A DNA stretch of 64,000 bases from Ptychodera flava (Eukaryota > Hemichordata > Enteropneusta > Ptychoderidae): the NCBI RefSeq assembly GCF_041260155.1, contig NC_091933.1:7838501-7902500 (forward strand). The letters run 5' to 3'. Position numbers and translations under genes: made by a program. The notes below the pieces were generated by a model. The model was not told where the DNA came from, searched no databases, and saw only the letters and a program-made list of their open reading frames with translations. Position 1 is the first letter of the stretch. Each line of letters opens with the position of its first letter. Below are positions 1-14,700 of this stretch, in pieces.

Positions 1-1057
1 GCAGGCTCGAACAGGTAAAGTGTTGAGTGAGCATCGGCTGGCCGAGACGAAAGATTGCTGCGCCAATCTGCTTTATATTTGATGTGTTGATTTTTTGGCA
101 ATACACCCTGAAGTTTTTTTATTACTTGTATCGATGACCGAAATGTCTCCTGATGTGGAATTCAGTCATCTATGATCAACTGTTCGGAATGCACGTTTTT
201 GTTCTAACTGTAAGTGTATAGGGCCGTTTAAGCTTATGAAGTTGGGTATTTTTCCCTCGCAAGACTTCGAAAGCGTGCAAAATTTTGAAAATCTGTTACA
301 CTATCGTTCTACTCATTGCTGAGACTAGTTCAGGAAAGGACACAAACAAATGCCGTTCAAACAATAAATACCTTCATTATATGAGAAAAACTACAAAATT
401 GATGAAACATAAACGGAAGAAATTCAAAGAATTTTCAGTTCATGCGCGGAAGAAACTTTGGATATCGCGTTTCGTTTGTCAACACAATAATTGCCCTCTT
501 CATCTAAGTCAAACCAGTCGAAGTCGATATCGTCGTCATTAAGTCTTTTTGAAAGATTTTACGATGCCAATGATATTTCTATTTTCACTGGTTGCTTATA
601 CGGTAAAGTTGAACGCAAGAGAAAACTTGCAGCGCTTCACAATGATCACAAAAGAAAACTTACGTGATAGAAAACTGTTGAAAAAATCTTTTTATACTTT
701 AATGGTAAATTTGAACGTAAGAAAACGTGCAGCTATTCACAATGATCACAAAAGATACCTTACCTGATAGAAAACTGTTGAAAAAATCTTCATAAGCACA
801 CCATTTAAAGAGCAACTTTTTCATGTGCCGTAGTCTTTTGCCTCAGTAGTATGAAAACGAAAGTGTAAAAGTAGAGCGAAGCAAGTTCAAAGCTCGTGTC
901 ATTCACACGTCCCAAATTTTCTATTGATAAAGGCAACAAAAGGATTTCCCGACATCGTTACAAGATCCTATAAAAATGCGTCGATTTATCGTAGACTTTA
1001 TTTTCTGAAAAGTCATAAGACAGTGCACGGTCGTCATGGGCAAGAAAAAAAGTAATT
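1..1057. other. no gene recognised; short direct duplication
   Basis: AT-rich sequence in which I recognise no gene. From about 603 to 795 a segment is duplicated in direct orientation with a period near 100 bp; the shared core cacaatgatcacaaaag is at about 638 and 738. Short lysine-rich open frames cover both copies but look like translated repeat, not protein. Confidence 0.5.
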
Positions 1058-1434
1058 ATTAAAAACATTCTCGCTGTCGGCATGCCTAACTACCGTCGCA
1101 ATCAGCTAGAACTTGGTTTGCCGTATGAACTTCGCCGAGATGCAGACAACATACACGATCGAAATGCTGTAGCCGTTGTTCAAGATGGTTGCAAAGTTGA
1201 AAGTTTGAAGCGAGATGCAGCACTCATACCGGGCACGGTTACTTTAGAATATCATCGATCGTGACGTGTCAGTCAACAAAAATACTACTTGAAGCAAAGA
1301 AGAAAGCATTCATCCATTCTCCAAGAATTGGCATGGCAGAGAAATGTCACGTCGGTGTTTTGGCAAATAATGCGGCTGTACCTCTGCTAAAGCAATCAGT
1401 CCGATGTACTGTTTTCACCGTACATATTCACTAA
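1058..1434 (+). pseudogene. HIRAN-like domain remnant
   Basis: The open frame from about 1058 to 1263 reads VGMPNYRRNQLELG and then PYELRRDADNIHDRNAVAVV. The RxxDNxxDxNAVAV pattern is the core signature of HIRAN domains, which bind 3' DNA ends in HLTF/Rad5-type proteins and also occur alone in many expanded invertebrate proteins. A second piece at about 1318-1434 (MAEKCHVGVLANNAAVPLLK) may belong to the same source but is in another frame. No helicase, RING or nuclease domain is nearby. I read it as a broken copy of a multicopy family. Domain assignment is fairly safe; the parent protein is unknown. Confidence 0.5.
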
Positions 1435-2335
1435 AACAGACCAAATCATGCCGCTGACCAAAAAAAAATGAAACTGTCCTTTTAAGGGCCACAACAGTCT
1501 CCAAAAAGAGAACTACTGATACCCAAACTTTTTTGTGTTTGTATGAGTGTAAATTGTGTTTGTTTGATCGTGATGAAATGAGCGAATCGTACTTGATCGA
1601 CAAGTCCGAAAACCCGACGATCCTAAATGTTCATTTCATGGTAGCCAAATTGCATCGAAATGTTCGATTCGTACATAATCAGATGTTGAAAAATCTGCTT
1701 ATTTTGATGGTAGCAAAATGACAGTAACGAAAAGACGACATTGTACTAGATCGAGACGCTAAAAAATCCAACTCTTTTATATTGTTCATTTAGGTAGTGA
1801 AATCCAAGTGTAGTTTTATCGCCAGGAAATTATAGAACTGTTCCCGATTGACATGTTCCAAACCCCAACAATAGTGTGCGTGTGTGTGTGAGGTTTGATA
1901 CTTCACTTTGACACTTGTTTGTGACTTTGATAAGCAGCATAGGTGTTGTGGATATTCTGGTCTCATTACATGACAATGGCTCTATTGTTCCAGTCAAAAT
2001 TCGGGTGTACCCCCTGGGGGTCTTATAAACGAACTAACAGCTAATTACAAATTGATAAAATAATCTGGGGGGTCTATAAACGGGCGGGGTCTTAGAATCG
2101 GAGGAATACGGTATGTAGTAATTTTTGTCCTGGTTCTTGTCATTTTTTGAGTAATTTTCATTTTGCACTTCTTCCTCTGCCTTAATTCATACTTTTAAGA
2201 TTGTGGTAATTTGTGAATCCTACTGTTTTCCATTATGTAGTTTTAATAGTTAAAATTGGAATGGAAAATTGGTAAATACTTGTTCTTCGCCATAATTACA
2301 TCCAATGTCCTACCTACAAACTTTGAAATGTTCTG
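1435..2335. other. intergenic or intronic, nothing recognised
   Basis: No exon, RNA gene or mobile element recognised. Contains a short (gt)n tract at about 1877-1890. Confidence 0.4.
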
Positions 2336-2339
2336 AATT

Positions 2340-2790
2340 ACAATGTTAGAAGTTTGTGGTTCTCAAATTGGCAAGAGATCTTAATAGGATCTGGTGCGAA
2401 TTTTGGAACCAAAAACCTTGGCATTGTATATCATGACAATGCCATGGATGATTTAGCTCTTAACACAAACGTTGCATCTCTTGTGTGAAGAATAAACCCC
2501 AGGAGAAGTCTCCAGAACAGAAATCTCCCAGGAAAAAGAAAAGGAAGTATTATCTACTGGTCAACAAATCAGACGTTAAGCTACCTGATGCAGAGAGAAT
2601 GAAACAGGAAGAGAAAGAAGAGAGGGTGAGGGAAAAAAACCTGTTGCTTTCCATCGTCAGTGTTTGTCCTTTCATCCCCATTACCTTGTGGTTAGGTCCA
2701 CCCATCCAATTGAAATTGATGGGGATGTACCAATTAGTGGTGATCTAAGCAGTAAAGTTGTAGAGTCAAGGACTTGGACGTGATTGGCAT
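2340..2790 (+). CDS. probable exon(s), reading frame disturbed
   Basis: Coding-like text appears in more than one frame: LARDLNRIWCEFW, then GTKNLGIVYHDNAMDD, then KKRKYYLLVNKSDVKLPDAE with a charged KQEEKEERVREK stretch, then DGDVPISGDLSSKVVESRTW up to about 2787. Composition and continuity suggest a real exon of the downstream gene carrying several indels, or two exons. I cannot fix the acceptor or donor; gtgatt after 2787 is one possible donor. Membership of the CFAP54-like gene rests on strand and position only. Confidence 0.4.
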
Positions 2791-5700
2791 CTTGTGTGCC
2801 ATTTTGCGTATTTCATTATAATAAATTTGACTGCCTATTGGGAAAGGTCTGGACTGTTATTTAATTCATTAACCAGATATCAGTAAGTCTAGTGAGCTAG
2901 TAATAGATACGATTTCATGTAGTACCTATTTGTAAATGTTGCTAACTTCACTAACGGTGAGATACTGATTCAAAACAAACTATACATAAAGTGTTACAAG
3001 AAAGTAATCGAAATTGCAATTATTTGTAATTACTTTCAATCTGCCAGCAGTTGCATTGGCCTATAATTGTAAGTGTGAACATTTTAACATTGGGTTATGA
3101 AATCCATAATTTGTAAAAGGAAATAGAACAAATGTCCTCCTGTTTTAGTCTTGTCTATAAAATCATCAAGTGGAGGGTAATGTTTCAAGAATGGCTGCAA
3201 GAGTTAGTATTCTCAGGTTTACTACTCCATGACATTGACAGATTGCAGTAGTGCTGAAAAAAAGGTTGTCCTCGTACTGGCAAATTTTATGGTCTTCAAA
3301 TCTCTATTTTTTTGACCAATTTCGGAAAGAAGTGTGTTTTTACAGCAGATAGTCAACATGGAAGAGGGGCGAGATAAGATTTTTCAAAGCAAAATTGGCA
3401 GACTGCCGGAGGACTAAGAAATTAGGCTGCATTGTACATGTCTTGAATTTTAAATTTGAAAATTAATCAAGTTTCTAAATTGTACAAATGTACAAACGGA
3501 GAATTATGGAAAATTGTAGACATTCATTTTGTGATCCAAGCGGTATAATAAAACAGTGTCACTGTGACTGAAATTTTCCTCAGCTGTGAGCACCCTATGC
3601 ACAGATATCTGTCCACTATATTACTTTCAAAAGGTATACAAAGTATGAGTACATGCCAAGTTTAAGTATCGGCCGCTGCATTTTTTATCACTTTTATATT
3701 GGTAGTGCTTTATGCTGTGTCAAACAGAGCATATGCCTGAATCATTGGATACATCATATTGTTAACTTTGAATACTCTCAAACGATACCAGCAACATCAG
3801 TGTTGTAGACACTGAGTCCATTCTCAGGTAAAGATTCGTTGAATTGTACCAGTACTATACAGTCCACATTTACGAGCAAAATTATACACCAGGGATCATT
3901 CCCTAATAGCTTTGTCCAAATGTTACCACATGCAAAGTGCGCTCTTGAAATCAGATCTGCTTGTCTTTCATGCAGTGTTGACTGTAGGGTATGGCATTAA
4001 AGGGTTCACTTTTATCTATTGTCTGCGATTACAGGCAGTTGACGTACTTGACGCCATCCTACCAGATTACTGGCATACCTACCACAGAAGAAAGAGACTC
4101 CGGAAGATATGCTTGGATGAGTTACCATGGAGATGTCAGGTAAAACAAATGAAATCACTAAGGTTGATACCTTTCTGATTGTAAAAGTGATCAGAACCAC
4201 TTGTGAGGCTTAGCAACTCTCTCTTTTTTCCTCTTCTAGTTTTTTTATTCTTTTCTGATTCGGTTTCGTTATCTATATTTGTTTTTACACTCAAGTAAAA
4301 TTTCAGCATGTTACAGGAGGATTTCACCAGCAGTGGTATTTGTCAAGTTTTGTGTGTCAAGTGATGGACTATCAAATATCTACCCGTCCATTTCAATGGT
4401 GATGTCATGTAATTTTAAGCATTTGAAATTGCTGCAGTTGATGCCTGTCTGTGTATTGAAGTATTCATTTTTACAATGTGAAACTATTTGGACTAGATTA
4501 GTTACAATGGAGTTATTATATAATATAAGTAGATCTGCATGCTTTTATGCAGTGTTTAATATAGGGATATAGCAGTTGAGGATCATTTTTAGCTCACATT
4601 GGTTATACCAATGTGAGTTTATCGTATAAGCTGAAGTCGATGGCGTCTGTATGCATGTATGTACTAGTATGTATGTATATATGTACGTACGTACAGTATG
4701 TCCACATGCAAACCGATTTCAGCTTGGTATTTGGTGTGTGGATGCATCCTGGGCTATAGATGGGATTTTCTTCAAATGAAGTCTGCATTGCCAAAATTAT
4801 GCAAATGAGCTTACAAAATGTGAAAATGGTCAAGAATTAATATCTCGAGAACCGCTGTTTTGATTGCTTTGAAAATTTGTGTGCAAGTACCTTAGGTGAA
4901 CCTTATACGGTTTATGAATATTGTGAAGATATCTTTATTTTGTATTTTTACTGAATTTTTTGGTGATTTTTCTCATTTTCAGTAAAAATTATTCTTCTCT
5001 GAAACCACCTGCTCAATCGCTCTCAAATTTAGGTTGGATCTTTGCGAGGGTGTTACTCTTCTAATTTGTTGAAATTATGACAAAATGGGGAAAATTACTT
5101 ATTTTGGAGCAATTTTGTCATTTTTGGTCAAAAAATCTTACTTTTTAAAACCCCTGGACAGACAGCTTTTATATTTGGTACAAAGACGTACAGAGATGAC
5201 AATAGTTAGATATGTGGAAATTGTCCTGAAATATACAAATTTGTATTTTTAGCTCTGCTGTCAGAGTGCGGAGCTTATCAAATAGGTTGATTTTCGTCCG
5301 TCGTCGTCGTCGTACGTCGTCCGTCAACAATTGCCTTCTCCTCTGAAACCACAAGTCCAATTGCTTTGAAATTTTATATGCAGTTCACTTGGGGTGACCT
5401 CACTTAGTTTATTCAAATCGTGGTGAAATTTGCATATTTGTATTTTTTTTGGCATTTTTTGGTGTTTTTGGTAAAAAAATCTTCTCTGAAACCGCTTGTC
5501 CGATTGCTTTGAAATGTGAAGTGCAGGCTACTTAGGGTGACTACAGTCAGATTTGTTCAAATCCTGGTGAAATTTGCATATTTGTATTTTTAGGCAGTTT
5601 TTGTCATTTTTGGTAAAAATATCTTTAAACATCTTCTTCTTCAAAACTACCAGTCAGATAGCTTTGATATTTGGTACATATGTTCCTAAGGATGATCTGT

Positions 5701-8700
5701 TTCAGATTTTTTCAAATTGTGCAGAAATATGCAAATTTGCATTTTAAAGCCAATTTTGGCCATTTTTGGTCAAAAAATGTATTTCTCAAAGAGAACTGGT
5801 CAGATAGTTTTGAAATTTGGTACACAGGTTTCTATAGATGAACTAAGTAATATATATTGAATTTCTGATGAAATCTGTAATTTTGTATTTTTGGGTAATT
5901 TTTGCCATTTTGGTCAAAAATGTGTATTTCCAAAACTACTCATAGCTTTGAAATTTGGTATATAGGTTTCTATAGATGAACTAAATGATATTATTGAAAT
6001 TATGATGAAATCTGCTATTTTGAATTTTTGGGGCAATTTTTCCATTTTTGGTCAAAAATAGTGTTTCTCAAAAAGTACTGGTCTCACAGCTTTGAAATTT
6101 GGTATACAGGTTTCTATAGATGAACTAAATTTGGTCTTTTTGAAATTATGATGAAATCTGCAATTTTTATTTTGGGCAATTGTTGCCATTTTTGGTCAGA
6201 AAATTTTATTCTCAAAAAACTACTCATCAGATAGCTTTGGTTGACATGTTCTTTAGCGATGATCCGGTGTGATATATTCAAAGTATGATGAAATCTTCAA
6301 TTGTGTATTTCTGCAGCTATTTTAGCCACTTTTTCTGGCCACTGAAATGAGCTATCAAATATTTCTACCTTCTTCATCAACATGTGTCAAAAATAGTTAT
6401 TCTCTACATAAACACAGCGGAGCTATATCGGCTGCTATGTCGCTTGTTAAGACAATATTGACATTTTTGGTCAAGAAAACTTGTTCTCAAAATTACTTGT
6501 TTGATAGCTAATGTAATTTGGTAAAATTCCTTATAATGTTTGTTTATGTCCTGTATCTGTTTTGTGTTTGATGATTGGCTGTGATGTACTTTTAGTAGCC
6601 TGGTAGGACTGGGTTTGGAGTTAGGGAATAATTAACTTATCCGGCATGTCCTGTTGAAAGTAGTATTGGTACGAGGACAATTTGCAACTTCTTTTGTCAA
6701 GCTCCTCTTAGTTAGAAAAACAAGCTTGAAGCATGAGATGGAGATTTTGCTTGAAAGTCATACTTTGTGACTTCACCTAAAGCCCATTGCAGAGTCATTA
6801 TTATGATATCACATAAGGAATTATCATGTGTATGATGTGATGAACATTTACAAACACCAAGAACAATTTCACAATCTTCTAAATTAATTCACAATTTCTA
6901 TATAAGAAACTATTTGATAGAATATAGCTATTACTTTTCCTTTCAAAACTCTGACAAGCAGTTGTTAATGAGGCCTTAGTCTATAGAATGTTTTGTCTTG
7001 GAGTGACTTAAATTTCACTCAAAACTCTTTACCTTTCTGTGGTTTAAAATGAAACATGGTGGACAAATGCAAATGCACTACATTCAACAGCTGTGCTGTC
7101 ATATGATATTGTAATTTATCTTTATCAGAATTGAAAGTTTCCTGTAAAATGAATCCATGCAAATAATAACCATTTTGTCAGCAGGGTTCCTGAAAGTCTT
7201 GACTTTGAACACAATTTAATATTTTGTAATGGGGATGTTTCAAATAATAATTATTTGACGGAGAATTTGTGATGTTTGAACAATAATATTATTCTGTCAC
7301 TAACATCTCGATTGCTTTTATCTTCAAATATCACCTTTTTAGCTCCGCTGTCAGCGATGTGGAGCTTAACACATAGGTTGATTTCTGTCTTCGTCATACG
7401 TCATTGTTGTCCATCGTTCGTCACAATTGCCTTCTCATCTGAAACTGCAAGTCCGATTGCTCTGAAATTTTATATACAGTTCACTTGGGGTAACCTCACT
7501 TAAATTTGTTCAAATCGTGGTGAAATTCGCATATTTGTATTTTGGGGCACTTTTGCTGTTTTTGGTGAAAAAATCTTCTTCTCCGTGCTCGTCCGATTGC
7601 TTTTAAATTTGATATGCAGTTTGTTTAGGGTGACCTCAGTTAGATTTGTTCAAATCGTTGTGAAATTTGCATATTTGTATTTTTAAGGCAATTTTTGTCG
7701 TTTTTGGTAAAAAAAATCTTTAAAAATCTTCTTCTTCAAAACTATTAGTCAGATAGCTTTGATATTTTATACATAGGCCCCTAGGGATGATCTATTTCAG
7801 ATTTGTTCAAATTGTGCAGAAATATGCAAATTTGCATTTTTAAGACAATTTTTGCCATTTTTGATCAAAATAAAGTGTTTCTCAAAAAGTATTGGTCTGA
7901 TAGCTTTGAAATTCAATATGCAGGTTACTACAGATGAACTAAATGTGATATTTTGAAATTATGATGAAATCTGTAATTTAGTATTTTGGGGGCAATTTTT
8001 GCCGTTTTTGGTCAAGAAATTTGTTTCTCAAAAACCGCAAGTCGATATTGCTTTGATATTTGGTATACAGGTTCCAAGGGATTATTTTAATATATGATAT
8101 ATTGAAATATGGTGAAATCTGCAGTTTTTATATTTGGGGGCAATTTTTGCCATTTTGGTCAGAAAATTTCATTCTCAAAAACTACTCATCAGATAGCTTT
8201 GGTTGACATGTTCTTAGGGATGATAAAATGTGATATATTCAAATTATGATGAAATCTTCAATTGATGTGTATTTTTGCAGCTATTTAGCCACTTTTTTCT
8301 GGCCACTAAATGAGCTATCAAAGATTTCCACCTTCTTCACCAACATTTGTTAAAAATAGTTATTCTCTACACAAACACAGCGGAGCTATATCAGCCGTTA
8401 GGTCGCTTGTCTGTTCATGGTTTCATGTATGTATATTTGAAGCAATGTATGAAAATGGATTCAAAATCATTGTTATTCGTACACTTTAATAAACAAGTAT
8501 TTGATTTTCTTACTGAACCAAATGTTTTGTCTCTTGCTACTGTATATTCTACAAAGATACTTGTATGCAACATTGTTTCAATTCCTGCCCCAGCTATGCC
8601 CTTTCTACATTATTCATGTATTGAACAGTCGGTCACTGTATATTATTGAATTCTGTCTCACTGTTATGTTGTCATTCATCTCTCATTGCAGTTGAACATT

Positions 8701-11700
8701 TTGCAAGGTCTGTGTCATTTTGCTTTGTTTTGAACAAGATTGAACTGCGGGAAAAGTTCCTTCATGGATCAGCTACAGATATATTCAGGTTGGTAATTGA
8801 AAGGCCATATGTGCATGTGTTCATATCTGGCAGTATCATGCTTTACCGCAGCCAGCTATCAGGTCTGACTTTGTCAGATCACATATTGTACGTCTCTTAA
8901 TGCTTCATACCAATATGTGCTGCTTTCTGCAAAGAGTGCTGCAGGAAGTACATGGTAAGCACCTCCAACCCTAGTGTGCCCGTAACAACACAAACACCTG
9001 CAGGCAGAGCTACATGTAGGTGTGAACTTGCATTTGCTCATAGTGCATAGAAACAACAGGGCATTCATTTTGAGGCAAGCAATCGCTCTGCTTGCCTGGC
9101 ACTCAAGTAAAATCTAAATCCATGCGTTGTACAGTTTGCTGCTCACGTCACAGCTTAGGCGCAAGTTTTGGAGACCACAAGCTCATGTTGTATCCAAAAT
9201 GTAACATTTACACTAAATCCTTCCAATCAATGCTTATAGCAGAGGGTCTAGTAGCCAATAAAATTGTGCTTGTCACGATGGATTAATTTTGGTGCAACAA
9301 TGTGATACAATATTACAACAATATTCATCTAGCGAGTGTTCTCCAGGTAATTTTTGCGTATCGGTATTGGGCCTCACAATGACGACAAATGCTCTGAATT
9401 TTGCCAATATCCTATCACTTCACTTTTCCATACTTCCACTGATTCAGAATTGACATGTACACAAATGTACCTAGTATAGTACTGTACAGCCCTTCATTCT
9501 CATGTTTTCAAACCCACTCCATTTTCTTGGCTTTGTTTTTCATCCGAAGCATTCGAAACAGTAACATTAAATGAATGCGTAATTTCAGATTGTCAGTTTT
9601 GCCTGAGTGGTTGTTAGGTTTCATGGTGCTTTGAAAGCCTAAAATAATTAAATTGACTCTGAAAAGCTGGACAGACACCACTCAGCTCAGTGTACACCGG
9701 CTCAGTTTTAATCCAAAGATAGAATCATGATGCGGTGTTCCACTGTTAATTCATCTATCATGCAACTAATTTTTAGTCACTCTCTGGCCCTACAGTCCTT
9801 CTCCAATATTATCATGTGATCTGACTGGAGAATCACTAATACAACTTGAAGTGAGCTCTTATCCTCTTTTAGGCAAATGAAGAAATTATGTAGGTTGTGT
9901 GTAAGCTTTATTGTCGATAGCCCCGAAATATCTTAGTTTGGTTTGCAACAATGAAGATCTGTCTACAAAGTCTAAATATCAAGCCTTATTATTTGCAATA
10001 TCTGTATGAAATGTGTGACAAAACCTCTAAATATCAAGCCTTCTTTGCTATGTCTATAGGAAATATGAGACCAAAACATCTGCAAGTCTTCTTTGGATAA
10101 TTTGTGTGAAATATCTTAGCAGCCCAGAAAATGATTGTTCGCACGGTGATGTTCAAATCAACCACAGACCACTCAGCTCCTTGTTTCACTCAACTTAATA
10201 TTCTCGATGTTTTTAAACTCCATAAATTCCTTCTAGGTACCTTCGTTTACAGCTTGATTCACAAGCATTCACCACATACATTATCAGATTACTTCAGTGT
10301 CAGTTGTCATGACTATAATACTGGAAATTGTCAACTTCAAAACCTACGTCCATATCATGCAATGACAAATTCAGGCCAGTTTGCTGTTTCTTTTTCTGGA
10401 GCAAGAGTTTGGAATGACATACCTTTCCATATAAAGTCCACAAACTCTCTACATAACTTCAAACACACTTTTAGACAATATTTGATCAATCAGTAACAGA
10501 TTTCACTTTTGCCATGTAGTAATTTAGTGATCTTCTACGATATTGTAATTATTTCAGCACTTTTCTTTTATTTACTTAAAGAACTATTTGTTATTGTTAT
10601 CATGAGCCCCCTTTGCTAACTCTGTTTTTTCAGACAAGCTACCATGACAGGGTTTGGGCTAGACTAGCTGTAAGCTATTTCCTGACTCCCCATTTACCCT
10701 CTACTTTGTTATTTTCTCCCTCTCAAGTTCATGTGTCATGTAATTGACTTTTTTTTTCTTCAAATCGGGTAAATAAACCAATTATATTAAATGTGTGACA
10801 AACCTAAATATCAAGCCTTCTTTGCAATATCCATATGAAATATGAGACAAACCAAAATTAAGCCTTCTTTGCAATGTGTTCAAAAAGTACGGCTTAGCTT
10901 CTAAATATTAAATCTGCTTGGCTGTATCTATGTTAAAACATGGTGGGGGGGACCATGGTTGAAAGTATGACAAAACACAAAACATCAGGCCTTCTTTGTA
11001 GGCCAGGTTTACTTGTCCCCATTATTATCAAACCTTTTTAAACATGTGCATGACTTCCAGACTGTGTATTTTGCTCTTTTTGTTCTGATACATTGGTTGT
11101 AGGCGTTAATTAAACCGCCTCCTTTCATTTCTCTATCTCAGATCCTTCTACCTAGACAATGTGTTGTTCACCTTTAAAACAGCTGGTACACTACTTGTTG
11201 GATGGGAAAGTGGTTCCTCATGACAGGTCACAAGCGGAGATTACAGACCACCGACACATTCTGATCATGTGGTTGACCCCTTCAACAAATGGTATTTATT
11301 GAATCTGAGAAGGCTGGCTGTAGTACGGCTATTGACATAGCTGCAAATGCTGCTATTGGTAAGTCAAATACACCTACCATTTGTATTTGTGTCACATTGT
11401 TGCAATGTACAACACATTGATGTTGACTTTCAGTTATTATAAATCACCAACCTAACAATCTATGGAAACACACTCATTCACACATTGTATTCAGTTCTGT
11501 TGGACACAAGGAAAACCAGTATGACCATCGTCATCACCATCAGATAGATGGCAGAGATTCTTCTCAATCAGCTGTGACTAATCGGATAACACAACCAAGG
11601 CATACAGTCTGTTCCCAACATGATAAATTACAGAATCTACATGGATACGGCGGAGGATTTCAATAACAGAAATTTGTCAAATAAATTCAATTGATGCACT

Positions 11701-14700
11701 TATCTCCATGTATCTGTTCAAAATCTTGATGAAATGCTAATGTATCGCCTGTTAAGTACATTGATTCCACATACAAATGATTTGTTGCTTTTTACTGTAA
11801 GCCCACTCAGGGCTGATTCAGAGTCCTAGAGGTACAGTTGTTGTCAATCTGTGTTTTTCACATCCATTCTTCTTGTTAACGGGATACAGTCATTGGAACT
11901 GCGCTCAAAGGTTGTATGGGACCCATACAACCAATGTATAAACACTGTATCCAAGGTACGATGGTGATTGATGAAAGTTAAAACATGTTATCTGTCATAA
12001 TCTGCGTCATCTGTGATAATGTGTATAATTTAAATGTTGTAGCTATGACGATGAGGTGCATCTAGATATCATGGACGAAATACATTGTTTGTAAACAAGA
12101 AACTCGCATAGGCATAGTTCCGACAACTGTTTCCCTTTAAGGTAGAATACGCAATTAAATACATTAAAAACTTTTTAAAGTAATTTTTGGTCTATGACTT
12201 GTGCGGGCTCGTTTTGAAGTTCATGGAGTAAATAAACTTAAAGTTTATAGTTTCACCGGCTTATTTTTGTGAAAATCAAAAATTATATCTTTCCCATAGA
12301 GTTAACATAGGGATTGTGGCAAATTTGAATTCAGATTGATTAAATGTAGGGTAATTTGTTTTTCTGGTACAAAAATTTGTATGGTCACCCTGACTTTTAT
12401 TCTTGATTTAGAAAGAGAAGTGTTGAAAGTTTAGTTGTGGGAAGTTTTAGCAAAAGTTATTATTAAGTCTTTCATTTTCGAGGCATGGTCTACCAATGAA
12501 CATTGACCATAGGTATTAGCCCTTTGCTTTCCTTTGAAACTTTAATCAAGTTTATTTTTAAGATAGAGCTGACAAACAAACTATTACAGGCATAAAGAAC
12601 ATTGATACTGGTTTTTCCATCAAACTTTGGGATTTCAATAAAGAAAACGATATGTGTTTTGCAATTTTACCTAAATCATGCATTAGATTCTTGGTGACAA
12701 CCAATGAGTTGTGTTCCCAGTGTTTCGGTGTACAGGTAGAAAAATATGTATCTTTAGGGGCTAATTAAATTGCATTTTATCACTGTGATGGACACATGGG
12801 GGTACATAAACAAATGTAGAGGTACATGTACATGACAGTGTTACTGTCGGCACAAAGTCACATGTATCATGTACTTTGCACATGTGAATTTCATGTGCAT
12901 CTTGTGGTAATACGGCCCTTTACATGTGATTGCCATGGTCTCCATCTTAACATCAGAAGTCACAAAGTAATATTTGTGTAATTTTTTTACATGTGCATGT
13001 AAGCCAAGATTTGATCCATCAGAGTTCAAGCAGTATCAAGACAGTAATACCATGGAAATGTACCACCTGGATATTCCTACAGATAGGACTAGGGTTGAGA
13101 GATATGGTTAGGGTATGTGCCCAATGGGTAAAATGTCCACTGGGTAACAGCCCTGAAATCATTGAAGGAGACTGTCCTTTGTATCCACATACATTTAGTT
13201 CCCATGTGCCTTTAAATAAATCCACTGGTAATGGGTGTTTACTTTTACTGTTTCTGCAGGAAATGCCCCTCCACCCATCCCTCCTCCTCCAGAGGATAAA
13301 GATGATGACACCCCAAGAACATATCGATCTGACGATAGTGTGGAGAAGGGTGCTAAAACTGCAACCCATGCCGCATCGGAATTTGAGTCAATCTCTGTCA
13401 AGACTGCAATGCAAGAACTTCAGAAGACCTTTGACTTCTTCCAGAAAGCTGTGGTAAGCCTTATAGAATTTGTCAGTAGTGACACATGTTGTTCACAGGC
13501 AGCTGTAGTCTGCTACTGTCAATATGGTCACCGTAACAGACATGACATAGCAATATTTTTGGGGAATCTATGGAAATTTCACCCGGGCCGTTCAATCATG
13601 TAACCTTGGTTGTCCTTATTGTTTTTTAATGAAATTTTATCATGGTATGATAGAAATGGAGCCAAAGTTTCTAAACTATTCACCTGTCTATTCAAATCTT
13701 ACCCAAATCAGTGCCTAATGCGCAATAATGGCAGCTGTTATTTTACCAGTGGTGCACATTTTTTTAAAAAGGCAGTTTCTCCGATTTCCTAAATCATTCC
13801 ATAACTTATAGATTACGAGCTGAAGTTTCTTTTGAAATATGTATTTATTTATTGTTTTGAATTAAGTCAAGATATTATGATGTAAAACAGATGATTTTTA
13901 TGCTTTTGTCTAGAATGTTGTTGTTTCAAACAAATGATTTGATAAGATTGTACGTCTTTGCAACATGCAAATGTAAGCCCATTTAATGCAAGCCTATTTA
14001 GTGTTTACTTACAAAAACATTGATATGATATACAAGCCTATTTAGTGTTTACTTACAAAAACATTTGATATGATATACAGAAAATAAACTTTAGAGAATT
14101 TCATCTTCAAGAAAATTGTGCAGCCCATAAAAACCTCCAAAACTCATGATAATTACCCCTGTGAACATTCAAAAAATGTATTTTCAATCTCAACCATGTA
14201 CCAGGTTCTTGCACACCGTGGACGTCAATGGACGCTGCTCCAGAATGCATGTCGTTCTCTGTGGAACTGTGCACACACAGCACTACTGCGTGCATTTGCC
14301 AGTAGTCCAGGCAGTGGATCTGGCGTTGTCACCACGGATCAGCTCAGGCAGATAGTCTGGCATCCATTCTACATAGCCGCTGATTGTCTGCTGGATATGA
14401 TGGTTTTCCTTCAGAATGAAGAAGAGAAAAGAGCAAAGGTGGGAAGACCAATGCTGTATCTCGATAATTTTTACTCAAGGATACCTTGTATTTTATTACC
14501 TTCTCGTGTCTATTTATAGACAGAGAAGGTATTAGAGTTGAAAACCAATATGCTGCTGTCAAGAACTTCCGTCTGTCAAGACTTCCGTCTGTCAAGATCC
14601 GTTGACGTCATGCCATTGTGATGGGTCATATCATAAACTGGTGGGGGTGTTCATGGCTCAGGTTGAGGTGTGGGAGAACGATTTTGAGCTATGACAAAAA

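Noticed and set aside
13019-13401. Antisense open frames over exon 13260-13453
   Set aside because: Shadows of the coding exon and its proline-rich linker.
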